NCBI GenBank assembly: GCA_029547805.1
Contig: JAKPOP010000027.1
Coordinates: 62,001-126,000 of the forward strand
Source: Deltaproteobacteria bacterium
Lineage (GTDB): Bacteria > Myxococcota_A > UBA9042 > DTJE01
DNA: 64,000 nt
Reading direction: 5' to 3'
The translations under genes were made by a program, and so were the position numbers. Positions 25,297-34,196 of the stretch are shown here, in pieces (the stretch's first letter is position 1; every line of letters starts with the position of its first letter). The notes under the pieces are model-generated. The model was not told the origin of the DNA and ran no database searches. It saw nothing but the letters and a program-made list of their open reading frames with translations.

Positions 25297-27621
25297 TCAG
25301 TTGGGGAGCGGGGGGAACATCCGGCCCTCGAGGGACAGGGTCCCGGACTGGTTGACGCTCCACACCGCGAAGAAGCCTCCCCGGGGGTGGGGGGCGACGG
25401 TGGCGCCGTAGTGGAGGCCCTGTTTGAGCTGGTGCAGCGGGAACGAGATGTCCTGGGCATAGCCCCCGACCGAGAGGCGCTGGGCCTTCACGCGGATCTC
25501 CGAGAGGCTGACCAGGGAGACGAACGTGAAGACGAAGGTGCCCCCGCCGGCCCGGAAGGGGAAGAATTCCGCCGAGGGACTGTGTTCCACGAAGATGGAC
25601 CGGTCCGACCCCATCGGGGACAGGTCGAGGTTGAACAGGCGCCCTCGGATCTCGGAGGACGTTGTGGTGGCTTCGATCAACGGGGAGAAGACCAGGTACG
25701 TCCCCATCACCGGGATGAAGATGCCCGAGGTCGTGGGAGTGTCGCTCACGCCGTCGTGTTCTCGCACCAGGACCTCCGGCTGCAGGGACCCGTCGAGGCC
25801 GACCCGGGCCATGCGGTTCTGCCAGTGCTGGCGGTTGTCCGGGTCCTGGGTGGTCCAGAGGAGCAGGAAGGACCCGCTCCCATCGGAGAGGACCTGGGGA
25901 TTCCATTGCCAGGAGGCATCCCCTGGGATGGGCCTCGGGAAGCCCTCCAGGGCGGCCCAGCCGCCGCTCTCGGGGTCCTCCTGGAGGAGGGCGTAGTAGC
26001 AACGGTACTGCTCCCCGAGGGGGTTGTTCGCCGGGCTCTGGTCCACCATCCAGGCCAGCAGGGCCACCCACTCGGAGGACCCGGCGGGCTGGAAGGCGTG
26101 GAGGGCCATGGCCAGGACGTGGTAGGGGTAGTCGGCATCTTTCAGGGGGACCACCGGGGAGACCCCCGAATCCAGGGATCGCTCAGAACCCAGGGGCGTA
26201 CCGGACCCCGACACGCGGCGATAGCGGACGACCCCTCCATCGAGCCAGGCGACCAGGAAGGCGCCGTCGCGGATGGGGGAGACCACGGGCCATCCGTGGG
26301 TCACGCTCGCGGTCTGGTGGATCGGGAAGGAAGGGCCCACCGGCGTCCCTTCCAGGTCGAAGAGGCGCCCTCGGATGGCCGACTGGTCGGCCAGGGTCGG
26401 GTGCCATGTGTGAAAGACCACCAGGAATCGCTCCTGGGCGCCCGAGAGGGCCACGGAGGCCCGGACCGGGAAGGTGTCCTGGGCCTCGACAATCGAGAAC
26501 TGGACGAAGCCACAGTGGGGGGAGCAGCCGTCGCCCGCCTCGGTGTTGCCGTCGTCGCAGTCCTCGCCGGTCTCGACGCGACCGTTGCCACAACAGGGGG
26601 TGATGGCCGCAAAGACGCACCGGTGGGTCGTCAGGTCGCAGGCATCGGTCGTGCACGGGTCTCCGTCATCGCACGCCCCGCTCTCCTGGCAGCACTCGGG
26701 AATCGGGACGCCGCCCCCGCAGAGGCCCTCGGAACAGGACTCGTCCTGGGTGCAGGGGTCGTGGTCATCACAGGGGGTCCCCGTGAGGTTCGAGTGCTGG
26801 CAGGTCCCGTCGGTGGCATCGCACTGGTCGAGGGTGCAGGGGTCTCCGTCATCGCAGGACCGGGACGTCCCCTGGCAGTCGCCCCGGAGGCAGGCATCGG
26901 CCTCGGTGCAGGCATCCCCGTCATCACAGGGGGATCCGTCGGGCAGCGCCTGCAGGTGACAGAGGCCGTCGGCGGGGTCGCAGCGGGAGACCTCGCAGGA
27001 CCCCGCTGGGGCCTCGGGACAGGTCACCGCCGTCTCGGGTTCTGGCCGGCAGACGTGGTCGGTGCACCGGTAGCGTGCGGCGCAGCGGTCCTCCGGCTGG
27101 GGGCATTCGTCGTCGCTGCGGCAGGCACAGGTTGGCTGCCCCTGGCAGGTCCCCTGGACGCAGCGGTCGTCGGCGGTGCAGGCGTCCCCGTCATCGCAAC
27201 CGGTCCCGTCCAGGGGGGCGTGGAGGCAGGCGCCGGTCTGCAGGTCGCAGGAATCGGCGGTGCAGGGATTGCCGTCGTCACAGGACCGGATCGACGCCTC
27301 CTCGGTCACGCATTGCCCCTCGGCGTCACAGAAGGCCCGCTCGTGGCAGGGGCTCCGGGGCGAGCAGGGCGTGGGATCGACGGGCGAGAAGACCGCTGTG
27401 TAGCGGCACTGGCCGTCGACGCAGCCGGCCACCACCTGGCACTCCCGATCGCGGCAGTCCAGCGGCGTCGTGCACTGCCCTGGCCCCCGGTCCTCCTGGA
27501 GGCCCGGGAGGTCCGTGGGGCCCGATGGGGAACTGCCGCCGGAGCAGCCCAGGGCGACCCACAGCACCCAGAGGCATCCCTCAGCGATAGCCCGGACCGA
27601 TGCAGATCTGGCCGTTGGCAT
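25297..27621 (-). CDS. Cys-rich repeat lipoprotein with C-terminal beta-rich domain
   Basis: A 774-residue lipoprotein. The signal peptide ends at LWVLWVALGC, a good lipobox. Residues about 45-345 hold CDDGDPCT-type units (CDDGNPCTADSCDLQTG, CDDGDACTADDRC). CGNGRVETGEDCDDGNTEAG near residue 350 matches the DUF4215 Myxococcus repeat. From about 370 on Cys is nearly absent and the sequence alternates strands and turns with motifs such as FLVVFHTWHP and GSFLLLWTTQ, like a beta-propeller. ATG at 27621 follows AAGGAGG and overlaps the end of the upstream gene by 41 bp; no later start would leave a usable signal peptide. The role is unknown, but it is surface or periplasmic. Confidence 0.82.
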   Translation of the reverse strand: MPTARSASVRAIAEGCLWVLWVALGCSGGSSPSGPTDLPGLQEDRGPGQCTTPLDCRDRECQVVAGCVDGQCRYTAVFSPVDPTPCSPRSPCHERAFCDAEGQCVTEEASIRSCDDGNPCTADSCDLQTGACLHAPLDGTGCDDGDACTADDRCVQGTCQGQPTCACRSDDECPQPEDRCAARYRCTDHVCRPEPETAVTCPEAPAGSCEVSRCDPADGLCHLQALPDGSPCDDGDACTEADACLRGDCQGTSRSCDDGDPCTLDQCDATDGTCQHSNLTGTPCDDHDPCTQDESCSEGLCGGGVPIPECCQESGACDDGDPCTTDACDLTTHRCVFAAITPCCGNGRVETGEDCDDGNTEAGDGCSPHCGFVQFSIVEAQDTFPVRASVALSGAQERFLVVFHTWHPTLADQSAIRGRLFDLEGTPVGPSFPIHQTASVTHGWPVVSPIRDGAFLVAWLDGGVVRYRRVSGSGTPLGSERSLDSGVSPVVPLKDADYPYHVLAMALHAFQPAGSSEWVALLAWMVDQSPANNPLGEQYRCYYALLQEDPESGGWAALEGFPRPIPGDASWQWNPQVLSDGSGSFLLLWTTQDPDNRQHWQNRMARVGLDGSLQPEVLVREHDGVSDTPTTSGIFIPVMGTYLVFSPLIEATTTSSEIRGRLFNLDLSPMGSDRSIFVEHSPSAEFFPFRAGGGTFVFTFVSLVSLSEIRVKAQRLSVGGYAQDISFPLHQLKQGLHYGATVAPHPRGGFFAVWSVNQSGTLSLEGRMFPPLPN

Positions 27622-30145
27622 ACCACCCCTCCTTGCAGTTGCCGCTGACGATCTCCTGGTGGACCTTGTCCATCAGGTCCCGGAAGCCGATCCGGCACAG
27701 GAACGGGTCGATGGGCAGCAGGAGGCTCGGGCTGGCGGCCCAGGCGGTGGCCGACTGCACGATCTGCTTGCCGGTCACCGTACCCCGGGACGTGACCCGC
27801 ATCACCCAGATCTCCCCGGCGGCGTCGTTCGCGAAGGTCACGAGGTATCCGTCGGCCACCGGCGCCACCTCCGGGGACCGCTGGTCGCCGATCAGGTTCT
27901 GCGCGAAGACGATCATCGTCGGGTCCGCCAGGCCGTCCACGATGGCCCGTCCGAAGACCCCGACGCCGTCCTCGCCCGGGACTCCGGTCCCCTCGAAGAC
28001 CACCATGGCCGAGTTGCCCGAGGTGGCCACCCGGGGCCGGGAGTAGGTGGCCCCTCCCAGGACCGGCGGCTGGACCAGGAACTCCCCGGGGCCCTCGGGG
28101 TCATGGACCCGGCCCCGGATCGCCCCCTCGTCGTCGGCCCAGACCACGAGGGGCCGGCCGTCGGCGAACCGGGTCACGTCGGGGTCGAACTGGTCTCCCG
28201 AGGTCCGGGCGTTCATCGCGAACCAGGGGCCCGTGCCCTCCCGGCAGGCGATCCCGGTCCCGAGTCCGTCGATCGTGCTGGAGGTGTAGCAGACGAAGCG
28301 GTCCCCCGGCCCCGGGGCCAGGGCCGGTTGGTACTGGCCGTCCGCCCGGTCCGACAGGAAGCCCGTGGAGAGGACCTGGCCGTTCCAGTACTCCACCTGG
28401 CGGATCCGGATCAGGCCGCCGACCTCCACGGCGCCGTAGAGGAGCACGAAGCGGTCCCCGGCCCACTCGCCCTGGACCCGGAAGCGGGGGTGCGCCGTCG
28501 GGTACTCCTCCGAGACCTGGATGTAGGGCCCCAGGGATTGCCCCTCGTCGTCGAAGGACTGGATGGCGAAGCGGTATTTCTGCCCGGCCTGGAACAGGTA
28601 TCCGGCGACCAGTTGCCCCTGGCCATTGTCGACCATCCCGAAGTCCACCACCGGGGCGTCCACCACGACCGGGGCCGTCGGCTGGCAGGATTCCCTCGGG
28701 AAGTGCAGGGCCTGGATCCGGAGGATGCGGACCTCCGGCGGCACCTCCAGCACGACCTCCTGGGCCCCGGTCCCCAGGGCCAGCATGGCCAGGGAGTCGT
28801 CGTGGAATTCCCAGGTGGACAGGTTGCCCTGGACGAAGGGCACCAGGCGTGCCCCGGTCCCCTGGAGAAGGACCGCCAGGTAGTTCAGACCGGTCCCGGT
28901 CCGGAAGGGTGGCAGGTGAATCCGCCCGGCCGGGCTCCCGGCATGCCGGAGGATGCCCCTGGGGGTCAGGTCCCAGCCCTCCGAGGGATCCAGGCGGACC
29001 CCCGTGGGCGGGAAGATGCCCGCAAAGGGAACGTCCAGAATCCGCTGCCTCCGGAACACGGGGGCCGAGGCGCACTGCCCGTCCCCGCGACAGGTCGAGG
29101 GGCGGCAGTCATCCCCCGGGGGGCATTCGACCGGTGTCAGGACGCACTGGTGATTCACGCAGGCCTTCTGGGAGCACCCGAAGGCGTCCTCGCAGTCGAT
29201 GTCGTCGATGCAACAGCCGAAGATCAGCGTCCCCAACCCGCACACCCCCTCGACGCACCGCTCGCCGGTCGTGCAGAGGTCCCCGTCGTTGCAGGGAGTG
29301 TCCGAGAGATTCCGGGCGATGCACTGGCCGGTGGACGGGTCGCAGAGGTCCTCGGTGCAGTCGTTGTGGTCGTCACACTCCCGGGGCCGGCCCCCGCAGG
29401 TCCCCTGGAGGCAGATGTCATCGATCGTGCACGCATCCTCATCGTCGCACCCCGACCCGTCCTCCCGGTTTCGGGTGACGCACTGGCCGTTTTGGGGGTC
29501 GCAGGAGGACTCGAGGCAGGGATTCGCCGGGGCCTCGCAGGTCACCGCCGTCCCGGGCATCACCTCGCAGGTGTTCCGGTCGGTGTTGCAGACCAGGCGG
29601 CCCAGGCAATGGTCTTCGGGGACCGGGCAGTCGTCGTCCTTTGTGCACTGGCAGACCTGGGCTCCCGGCGTGCAGGTCCCTGCCTGGCAGCGGTCGTCGG
29701 CGGTGCAGGCGTTGCCGTCGTCGCAGGGCGTCTGGTCCAGGGGGGCATGGTCGCAGACCCCCGTGGCGCGATTGCAGGAGTCCTCGGTGCAGGGGTCCTG
29801 GTCGTCGCAGTTCCGTTCCATGGCGGGCACGCAGGATCCCTCCCGGCACTGGCCATCTCCGATGGCGCAGCGGTCGTCCGAGGGCACGCAGGCGGCCCCC
29901 TCCAGGTTGGGGTCCGGGATCAGGGTGCAGGTCCCGGTGGCATGCTCGCAGACGGCCTTCTGGCAGGTCGGGGCCGGGACGTCGGCACAGTCGAGGTCCC
30001 GCTGGCAGAGGACTCCAATCCCGTCGGGTCCTGCGTCGCCGGGACCCGGGTCCGCCCCCAGGACATCCGTCGATCCACCGCCGCCGCCGCACCCAGAGAG
30101 CACCACGACCGTCCCGAGGACCCAGATTCGTCGCAAGACACCCAT
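27581..30145 (-). CDS. Cys-rich repeat lipoprotein with C-terminal propeller-like domain (paralogue of its neighbour)
   Basis: An 854-residue lipoprotein with the signal MGVLRRIWVLGTVVVLSGC. Residues about 45-365 hold units such as CDDQDPCTEDSCNRATGVC and CDDGNACTADDRC. The rest is Cys-poor and beta-rich, with repeated phrases like DGRPLVVWADDEG and GYLVTFANDAAG that suggest a propeller. Its plan matches the next gene downstream, and both likely come from duplication. AGGAGGTC precedes the ATG. It lies 13 bp behind the propeller gene upstream and overlaps the next gene by 41 bp, so they are cotranscribed. Confidence 0.82.
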   Translation of the reverse strand: MGVLRRIWVLGTVVVLSGCGGGGGSTDVLGADPGPGDAGPDGIGVLCQRDLDCADVPAPTCQKAVCEHATGTCTLIPDPNLEGAACVPSDDRCAIGDGQCREGSCVPAMERNCDDQDPCTEDSCNRATGVCDHAPLDQTPCDDGNACTADDRCQAGTCTPGAQVCQCTKDDDCPVPEDHCLGRLVCNTDRNTCEVMPGTAVTCEAPANPCLESSCDPQNGQCVTRNREDGSGCDDEDACTIDDICLQGTCGGRPRECDDHNDCTEDLCDPSTGQCIARNLSDTPCNDGDLCTTGERCVEGVCGLGTLIFGCCIDDIDCEDAFGCSQKACVNHQCVLTPVECPPGDDCRPSTCRGDGQCASAPVFRRQRILDVPFAGIFPPTGVRLDPSEGWDLTPRGILRHAGSPAGRIHLPPFRTGTGLNYLAVLLQGTGARLVPFVQGNLSTWEFHDDSLAMLALGTGAQEVVLEVPPEVRILRIQALHFPRESCQPTAPVVVDAPVVDFGMVDNGQGQLVAGYLFQAGQKYRFAIQSFDDEGQSLGPYIQVSEEYPTAHPRFRVQGEWAGDRFVLLYGAVEVGGLIRIRQVEYWNGQVLSTGFLSDRADGQYQPALAPGPGDRFVCYTSSTIDGLGTGIACREGTGPWFAMNARTSGDQFDPDVTRFADGRPLVVWADDEGAIRGRVHDPEGPGEFLVQPPVLGGATYSRPRVATSGNSAMVVFEGTGVPGEDGVGVFGRAIVDGLADPTMIVFAQNLIGDQRSPEVAPVADGYLVTFANDAAGEIWVMRVTSRGTVTGKQIVQSATAWAASPSLLLPIDPFLCRIGFRDLMDKVHQEIVSGNCKEGWYANGQICIGPGYR

Positions 30146-30158
30146 GAAGACCTCCTGG

Positions 30159-31541
30159 TCAAGGACTGCCCATTCGATTGGCCTCGTCGCCCAGGGGTCG
30201 AGGCCAGGGACCGGAATCGGGCCCCTCCGGGGAGACGATCCCCAGGAGGTGTCCGGTATCCAGCGCCAGCACGATCCGGCGTTCCACCAGCGTGGGGATG
30301 CCCCGGGAGGCCTCGAAGGCATCGGAGAATCCCTCGGAGAACGTGATGCCGCCGCCCTGCTGCTGGACCAGCAGCGACCGGAGCCTGCCCTGCTGGAAAT
30401 AGACGAGGCGTCCGCCGTCTGTGACCGCCAGGAACGAGGTCCCGGCGCCCCCCGGCAGGGGGGTGCTGGCGGTCACCATGCCCTGCCCCTCGTGCTCCTG
30501 GACCACGAAGAGGGTGCCGTCCTGGCGGACCACCAGGATGTGCCCCCGGGAGTCCACCAGGGGCGGGGACCCGATGGGACCCCCCAGGTTCGCCTGCCAG
30601 GCCTGCTGCCAGGGTCGGTCGCCCAGCGAGACGGCCACCAGGAGCCCCGAGGTCGTGGCCACCAGCCCCCGATCCCCCAGGATCACGGGAGACGTGGCGA
30701 TCGGCGTTCCCAGGTCCAGGGACCCCGTCACGGCATCGGCGGCCGTGGTGGCCCGGGGCGAGATGCCCTGGAGCAGCCCGTCGGAACGGACCACCAGGAA
30801 GGTCTCGGCCTGCCGGGACCAGGCCGGCGGCAACCGGTCGCCCATTCCCGGGATCCGGAGGCGCAGGCCTGAAGCCAGGCGATGGAGATGGAGGGTTCCC
30901 TCCTGGTCGACCCAGGCGACCCCATCGTCGGAGGCGCCCAGGGGGGTCGCGGGCGCCGCCGGGGAGGGAACCAGGTCCACGGCCTGTCGCCGGGCCACGT
31001 CCACGACCTGGATCCCTGTGGCGATCGGGCTCAGGAGGGTGGCGTCGTCCCACAACAAGGGGGGCAGCAGGACCTCGGGAGACCCCAGGGGCAGGTCCCA
31101 GGCCAGATCTCCTTGGGCCGAGACCTGCAGCAGGTGGACCAGGCCGTCCCGGGAGGACCGGGCGTGGAAGAACAGCATGCCGTCGGAGGACCGGACCGCC
31201 GGCAACGAGAACTCCGAGACCTCCAGGGTCCGGTCGAAGGTCCGGCAGTCCGGGTCCCGGGAGCGGTCGGTCTCCCATCCCGTGCAGCACCCGTCACCGG
31301 ACACCGGGGCGGCCTCCTCGCATCCCGTGTTGCGAAAGAAGCAGTGGGCGTGGGTGCAGGCGGTGTACTCCGCCGGGCAGTCGGCCAGGGTGGCGCAGGA
31401 TGGCACCGTGAGGTCCGCGAAGCAGCCGCACGGCGCCAGGGCCAGCAGGAAGAGGACCTTGCGGATCGAGGGTCGTTGGGGGTGAGATGACCCTGCCCCG
31501 GGGCTCTCTCGGGGCACTCTCGCGACCGCATCGCGCACCAT
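30159..31541 (-). CDS. Putative lipoprotein with PQQ-like beta-propeller
   Basis: About 460 residues. After a basic N-terminus, SIRKVLFLLALAPCGCFADL is a signal segment; the second Cys may be lipid-modified, though the lipobox is weak. A short Cys-rich stretch (CATLADCPAEYTACTHAHC) follows. The rest shows PQQ-type blades such as GDLAWDLPLGSPEVLLPPLL, GLVATTSGLLVAVS and GHILVVRQDGTLFVV. These often form scaffolds. The start is uncertain: ATG 31541 fits a promoter 50 bp upstream; an ATG at 31601 lies inside that promoter. It is the first of three tightly packed lipoprotein genes. Confidence 0.75.
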   Translation of the reverse strand: MVRDAVARVPRESPGAGSSHPQRPSIRKVLFLLALAPCGCFADLTVPSCATLADCPAEYTACTHAHCFFRNTGCEEAAPVSGDGCCTGWETDRSRDPDCRTFDRTLEVSEFSLPAVRSSDGMLFFHARSSRDGLVHLLQVSAQGDLAWDLPLGSPEVLLPPLLWDDATLLSPIATGIQVVDVARRQAVDLVPSPAAPATPLGASDDGVAWVDQEGTLHLHRLASGLRLRIPGMGDRLPPAWSRQAETFLVVRSDGLLQGISPRATTAADAVTGSLDLGTPIATSPVILGDRGLVATTSGLLVAVSLGDRPWQQAWQANLGGPIGSPPLVDSRGHILVVRQDGTLFVVQEHEGQGMVTASTPLPGGAGTSFLAVTDGGRLVYFQQGRLRSLLVQQQGGGITFSEGFSDAFEASRGIPTLVERRIVLALDTGHLLGIVSPEGPDSGPWPRPLGDEANRMGSP

Positions 31542-31591
31542 GACCCGTCCCGAGTGCTCCTGATCAAGACAATCGTCCGCCCACGGTCCGG

Positions 31592-31621
31592 ATGTTAGCA
31601 TCCCGGTTCCGGTTGCACCAA
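31592..31621 (-). promoter_or_regulatory. Candidate promoter for the surface-protein operon
   Basis: Minus-strand TTGGTG (31621-31616) is 18 bp from TAACAT (31597-31592), which is preceded by TGC as an extended -10. The first gene starts 50 bp downstream at 31541. The 276-bp gap between the divergent genes at 31542-31817 holds nothing else I can name. Confidence 0.45.
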
Positions 31622-31783
31622 GAGGCCGTCTCCCGGCCGCGTCTAAGGGTGCGAGATCGCGAACGAAAAACGGACCTTGTCTCGTCGGTGGTGACGATGA
31701 TTCGGCCCGGTCATGACCTGGGGCGGTGTTCGCCTTTCCAAGAGAGGGACCCGGGGGTCTGGATTCCCTGGTCCGGGGAGCGC

Positions 31784-31789
31784 TACACT
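31784..31789 (+). promoter_or_regulatory. Candidate -10 element for the small membrane protein gene
   Basis: TACACT, of the TAnnCT form, lies 28 bp before ATG 31818. The bases where a -35 would be (around 31761) are a poor match. Confidence 0.3.
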
Positions 31790-31817
31790 CTCGGGGAGAG
31801 ATGCCAGGGAGGGCGGG

Positions 31818-32207
31818 ATGAAAGGGACCGGGTGGTTGGCGGTGGTGCTGGTGTCCGGGGCCTGCGGGGCTGCCGCTGGCTTCCTGGCAGGGCGCTGGGC
31901 GGCCTCCCACGGTCCGATCCCGGCGGCCGACGTGGCCCCGGCGGCCCGGGAGGCCGCCCCGTTGACTGCGGCGGTCCCTGGGCCCAGGGCCCCGGAGGCG
32001 CCCTCGGTCTCCCCACCGGCCCCCGTCGGGGAGCCAGCCTCCGGCACCGAGGTGGGGGCGCCGCCGCCTCCAGCCGGTGACGGGCCTCCCCCCCCGGAGG
32101 GGCTGGTGCGCCAGGAGCCCACCATCGTGAAGATCCCCGAGCCCTGGGAGGTCGGTCCCGCGACGGGTCCCGCCGGCGGCCCCGGCGCCCCGGCCCCGAA
32201 TCCGTGA
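31818..32207 (+). CDS. Small Pro/Ala-rich protein with one N-terminal membrane segment
   Basis: A 129-residue protein. Residues 5-25 (GWLAVVLVSGACGAAAGFLA) are a membrane anchor; the rest is low-complexity Pro, Ala and Gly with no recognisable domain, ending PTIVKIPEPWEVGP. It looks like a periplasmic tether. GGGAGGGCGGG precedes the ATG. The lipase-like gene starts 48 bp downstream on the same strand. Confidence 0.6.
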   Translation: MKGTGWLAVVLVSGACGAAAGFLAGRWAASHGPIPAADVAPAAREAAPLTAAVPGPRAPEAPSVSPPAPVGEPASGTEVGAPPPPAGDGPPPPEGLVRQEPTIVKIPEPWEVGPATGPAGGPGAPAPNP

Positions 32208-32255
32208 GGTCCGTGCTCGTCGGGGCCACCTTGCTGGCATTGCAGGGAGGGACCG

Positions 32256-34175
32256 ATGCATCGAATCTCCTGCTGGCTGATCGGCTTGGGTGCCTGGGTG
32301 ATCGCCTGCCAGGGAGGCGGCATCGGACTCGGGGACCCGGGGACGGCCATCCCGTCGGACCCGGGGCCTGCCGACATCTCGCAGCCGGACCTCCCGCCGG
32401 AGGACCTCCCCCGGCCCGACGAAGATCCCGGGGAGACCGGGGGGCTCCCGGACCTCTCGGGAGTCGACGGGTCCCCGGCCGCCGAGGTGGACGACGCGGA
32501 TGACGCGGACGACCCCGGGACGGAGGACCGGGGCGACCCGGGAACCGACGAGGCCGGAGAGGGCCCGGTGACCGATGTCGCCTGCCCTCCCGAAGACCCC
32601 TTCGACTACACCTGCGACCCCAGGGACCCGGCCACCTGCCCGCGGGGGATCTGCGTGCTGTCGATGTGCATTGCGCCGGTCCGGGACCCGGACCGGTGGG
32701 CCGGGTGCAGCGACGGGACCTGCGACCCCTGCGAGCCCTCCTGTCCCGCGGACTGCGGCCCGGTCCCGGCGGTGCATCCCGGCAACCCCGACGACCCCGA
32801 GGGGACCCTGACGGTCTGGCTCCATGGCTTCTACAACAAGTCCAAGGACGAGATGCGCCAGATGGTCTATGGCCGGGACCGGGGCTGCGGGGGCCTGCTG
32901 GGGGACCTCCGGGACTTCGGGGTGGTCCGGCCCTGTTCCGACGAGGCCGGAGGCGCCCTGCGCCCGGACCAGATGACCGCGGTGGAGTATTACGGCGGCA
33001 CCCCCGCGTCCTGGTTGACTCCCGCCGACATCGCCGAGATCGAGCAGTACTCCTACGACAGTCCCGACGCGGTCCACCGATACGCCCTGGTGGCGGCCCG
33101 GTTCATCTCGTGGAAACTGGCCACCACCGGCGCCCGGCAGGTGCAGATTGCCTGCCATTCCATGGGGTGCTATGTCACGCGCTACCTGCTCGAGAACGAC
33201 CTGGACCACCTGGCCTCCCAGGGCAAGATCGTCCGGTGGTTCACCTCCGCCGGCGTGATCGCCGGGGCCCGGCTGGCCCGGCTCTACGACAACCCCACCG
33301 TCCAGAATGTCGCCTCGGCCGTCGGGTTGCTGCTCTCGGACTTCGTCGTGCTGAACCCGGACTTCGTCCAGGAGCGGGCGGCGGTCTGGGATCATCGCCT
33401 CTGGGAGGGCAACTCGCCGTTGCTCGGGGGCATCCGGATCCACCACGTGGCCGGCACGGACCCCTTCCTCCGGGAGGCCCTCAACATCCCCTTGCTGGAT
33501 CTCAACAATCCCGGCGACGAGCCCAACGACGGCATCATGTACACCGAGGACGAGTACTTCCATCTCCAGGGGTCGCCGGGCGGGGTGACCCTGCCCTCGG
33601 GCCGGCACGTGGCGGCCTCCCACAGCCTGGTCCGGGAGTATCACATGCAGGTCCCCAAGACCCGGACCGCTGCGATGCTGGCGGCGGCCCACCTCTTCCA
33701 CCACCGGCGGGTGACCATCCGTCTGGCCGAGGTGCTGCTGCGGAAGGACCGGGAGAGCCATTCGCTCTTCGACGGGGAGCACGGGTCCCCTCCGGCGGAG
33801 GTGACCTGGGCCGTGGAGGTCCGCTACAACCCCTATGTGCAGCAGACCTTCGGCGAGGACATCCTGGCCCACGAGGACCGCCCGGAGCACCGGACCGCTC
33901 CTCTCTGGACCCAGAAGGCCAATACCACGGTCCGGCCCGATCAGGTCATCTTCGAGGGGCCGGTCTTTGACGCGATGGAGGACCTCCGGCTGGACTTCCA
34001 GTTGCTGGAGGCCGACTGGTACCCCCGATACAACGTGAGGGAGTGGCAGTTCGACATCCACCAGGCCCTGGTGTCCTGGCGGGGGCAGGTCCCCCTCCGG
34101 GACCACGAGATCGTGGCCGACTCGGAGTTCGCCCGCATCCGGATCGTCGTCGAGGTGACGGACCTCTACCGGTAG
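32256..34175 (+). CDS. Lipoprotein alpha/beta-hydrolase (lipase/esterase-like)
   Basis: A 639-residue protein. The signal LGAWVIACQGG gives a lipobox at VIAC. Residues about 25-115 are an acidic Asp/Pro/Gly linker, followed by a small Cys-rich module (about 105-165). The catalytic domain starts TLTVWLHGFYN, a typical oxyanion-hole strand. The nucleophile elbow is CHSMGC with Ser302; the usual GxSxG glycines are both Cys here. DPFLREA and SHSLVREYH are possible regions for the acid and His. A C-terminal part from about 480 is beta-rich (VTWAVEVRYNPYVQQTF) and may bind substrate or surface. Probably an outer-membrane or surface esterase. GGGAGG precedes the ATG. It ends 21 bp from a convergent gene. 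Confidence 0.78.
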   Translation: MHRISCWLIGLGAWVIACQGGGIGLGDPGTAIPSDPGPADISQPDLPPEDLPRPDEDPGETGGLPDLSGVDGSPAAEVDDADDADDPGTEDRGDPGTDEAGEGPVTDVACPPEDPFDYTCDPRDPATCPRGICVLSMCIAPVRDPDRWAGCSDGTCDPCEPSCPADCGPVPAVHPGNPDDPEGTLTVWLHGFYNKSKDEMRQMVYGRDRGCGGLLGDLRDFGVVRPCSDEAGGALRPDQMTAVEYYGGTPASWLTPADIAEIEQYSYDSPDAVHRYALVAARFISWKLATTGARQVQIACHSMGCYVTRYLLENDLDHLASQGKIVRWFTSAGVIAGARLARLYDNPTVQNVASAVGLLLSDFVVLNPDFVQERAAVWDHRLWEGNSPLLGGIRIHHVAGTDPFLREALNIPLLDLNNPGDEPNDGIMYTEDEYFHLQGSPGGVTLPSGRHVAASHSLVREYHMQVPKTRTAAMLAAAHLFHHRRVTIRLAEVLLRKDRESHSLFDGEHGSPPAEVTWAVEVRYNPYVQQTFGEDILAHEDRPEHRTAPLWTQKANTTVRPDQVIFEGPVFDAMEDLRLDFQLLEADWYPRYNVREWQFDIHQALVSWRGQVPLRDHEIVADSEFARIRIVVEVTDLYR

Positions 34176-34196
34176 CGCCCGGCCGGCACCCTGGAG

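Noticed and set aside
21855..30145. Short repeated DNA units that look like a CRISPR or tandem-repeat array
   Set aside because: The units are irregular in spacing and sequence and encode the CDDGDPCT-type repeats in frame, so they are protein repeats.
31542..34106. Long minus-strand frame opposite the lipase-like gene, joined in frame to the propeller gene
   Set aside because: The lipase-like gene on the plus strand has a lipobox and hydrolase motifs; the minus frame is meaningless until the propeller gene starts.
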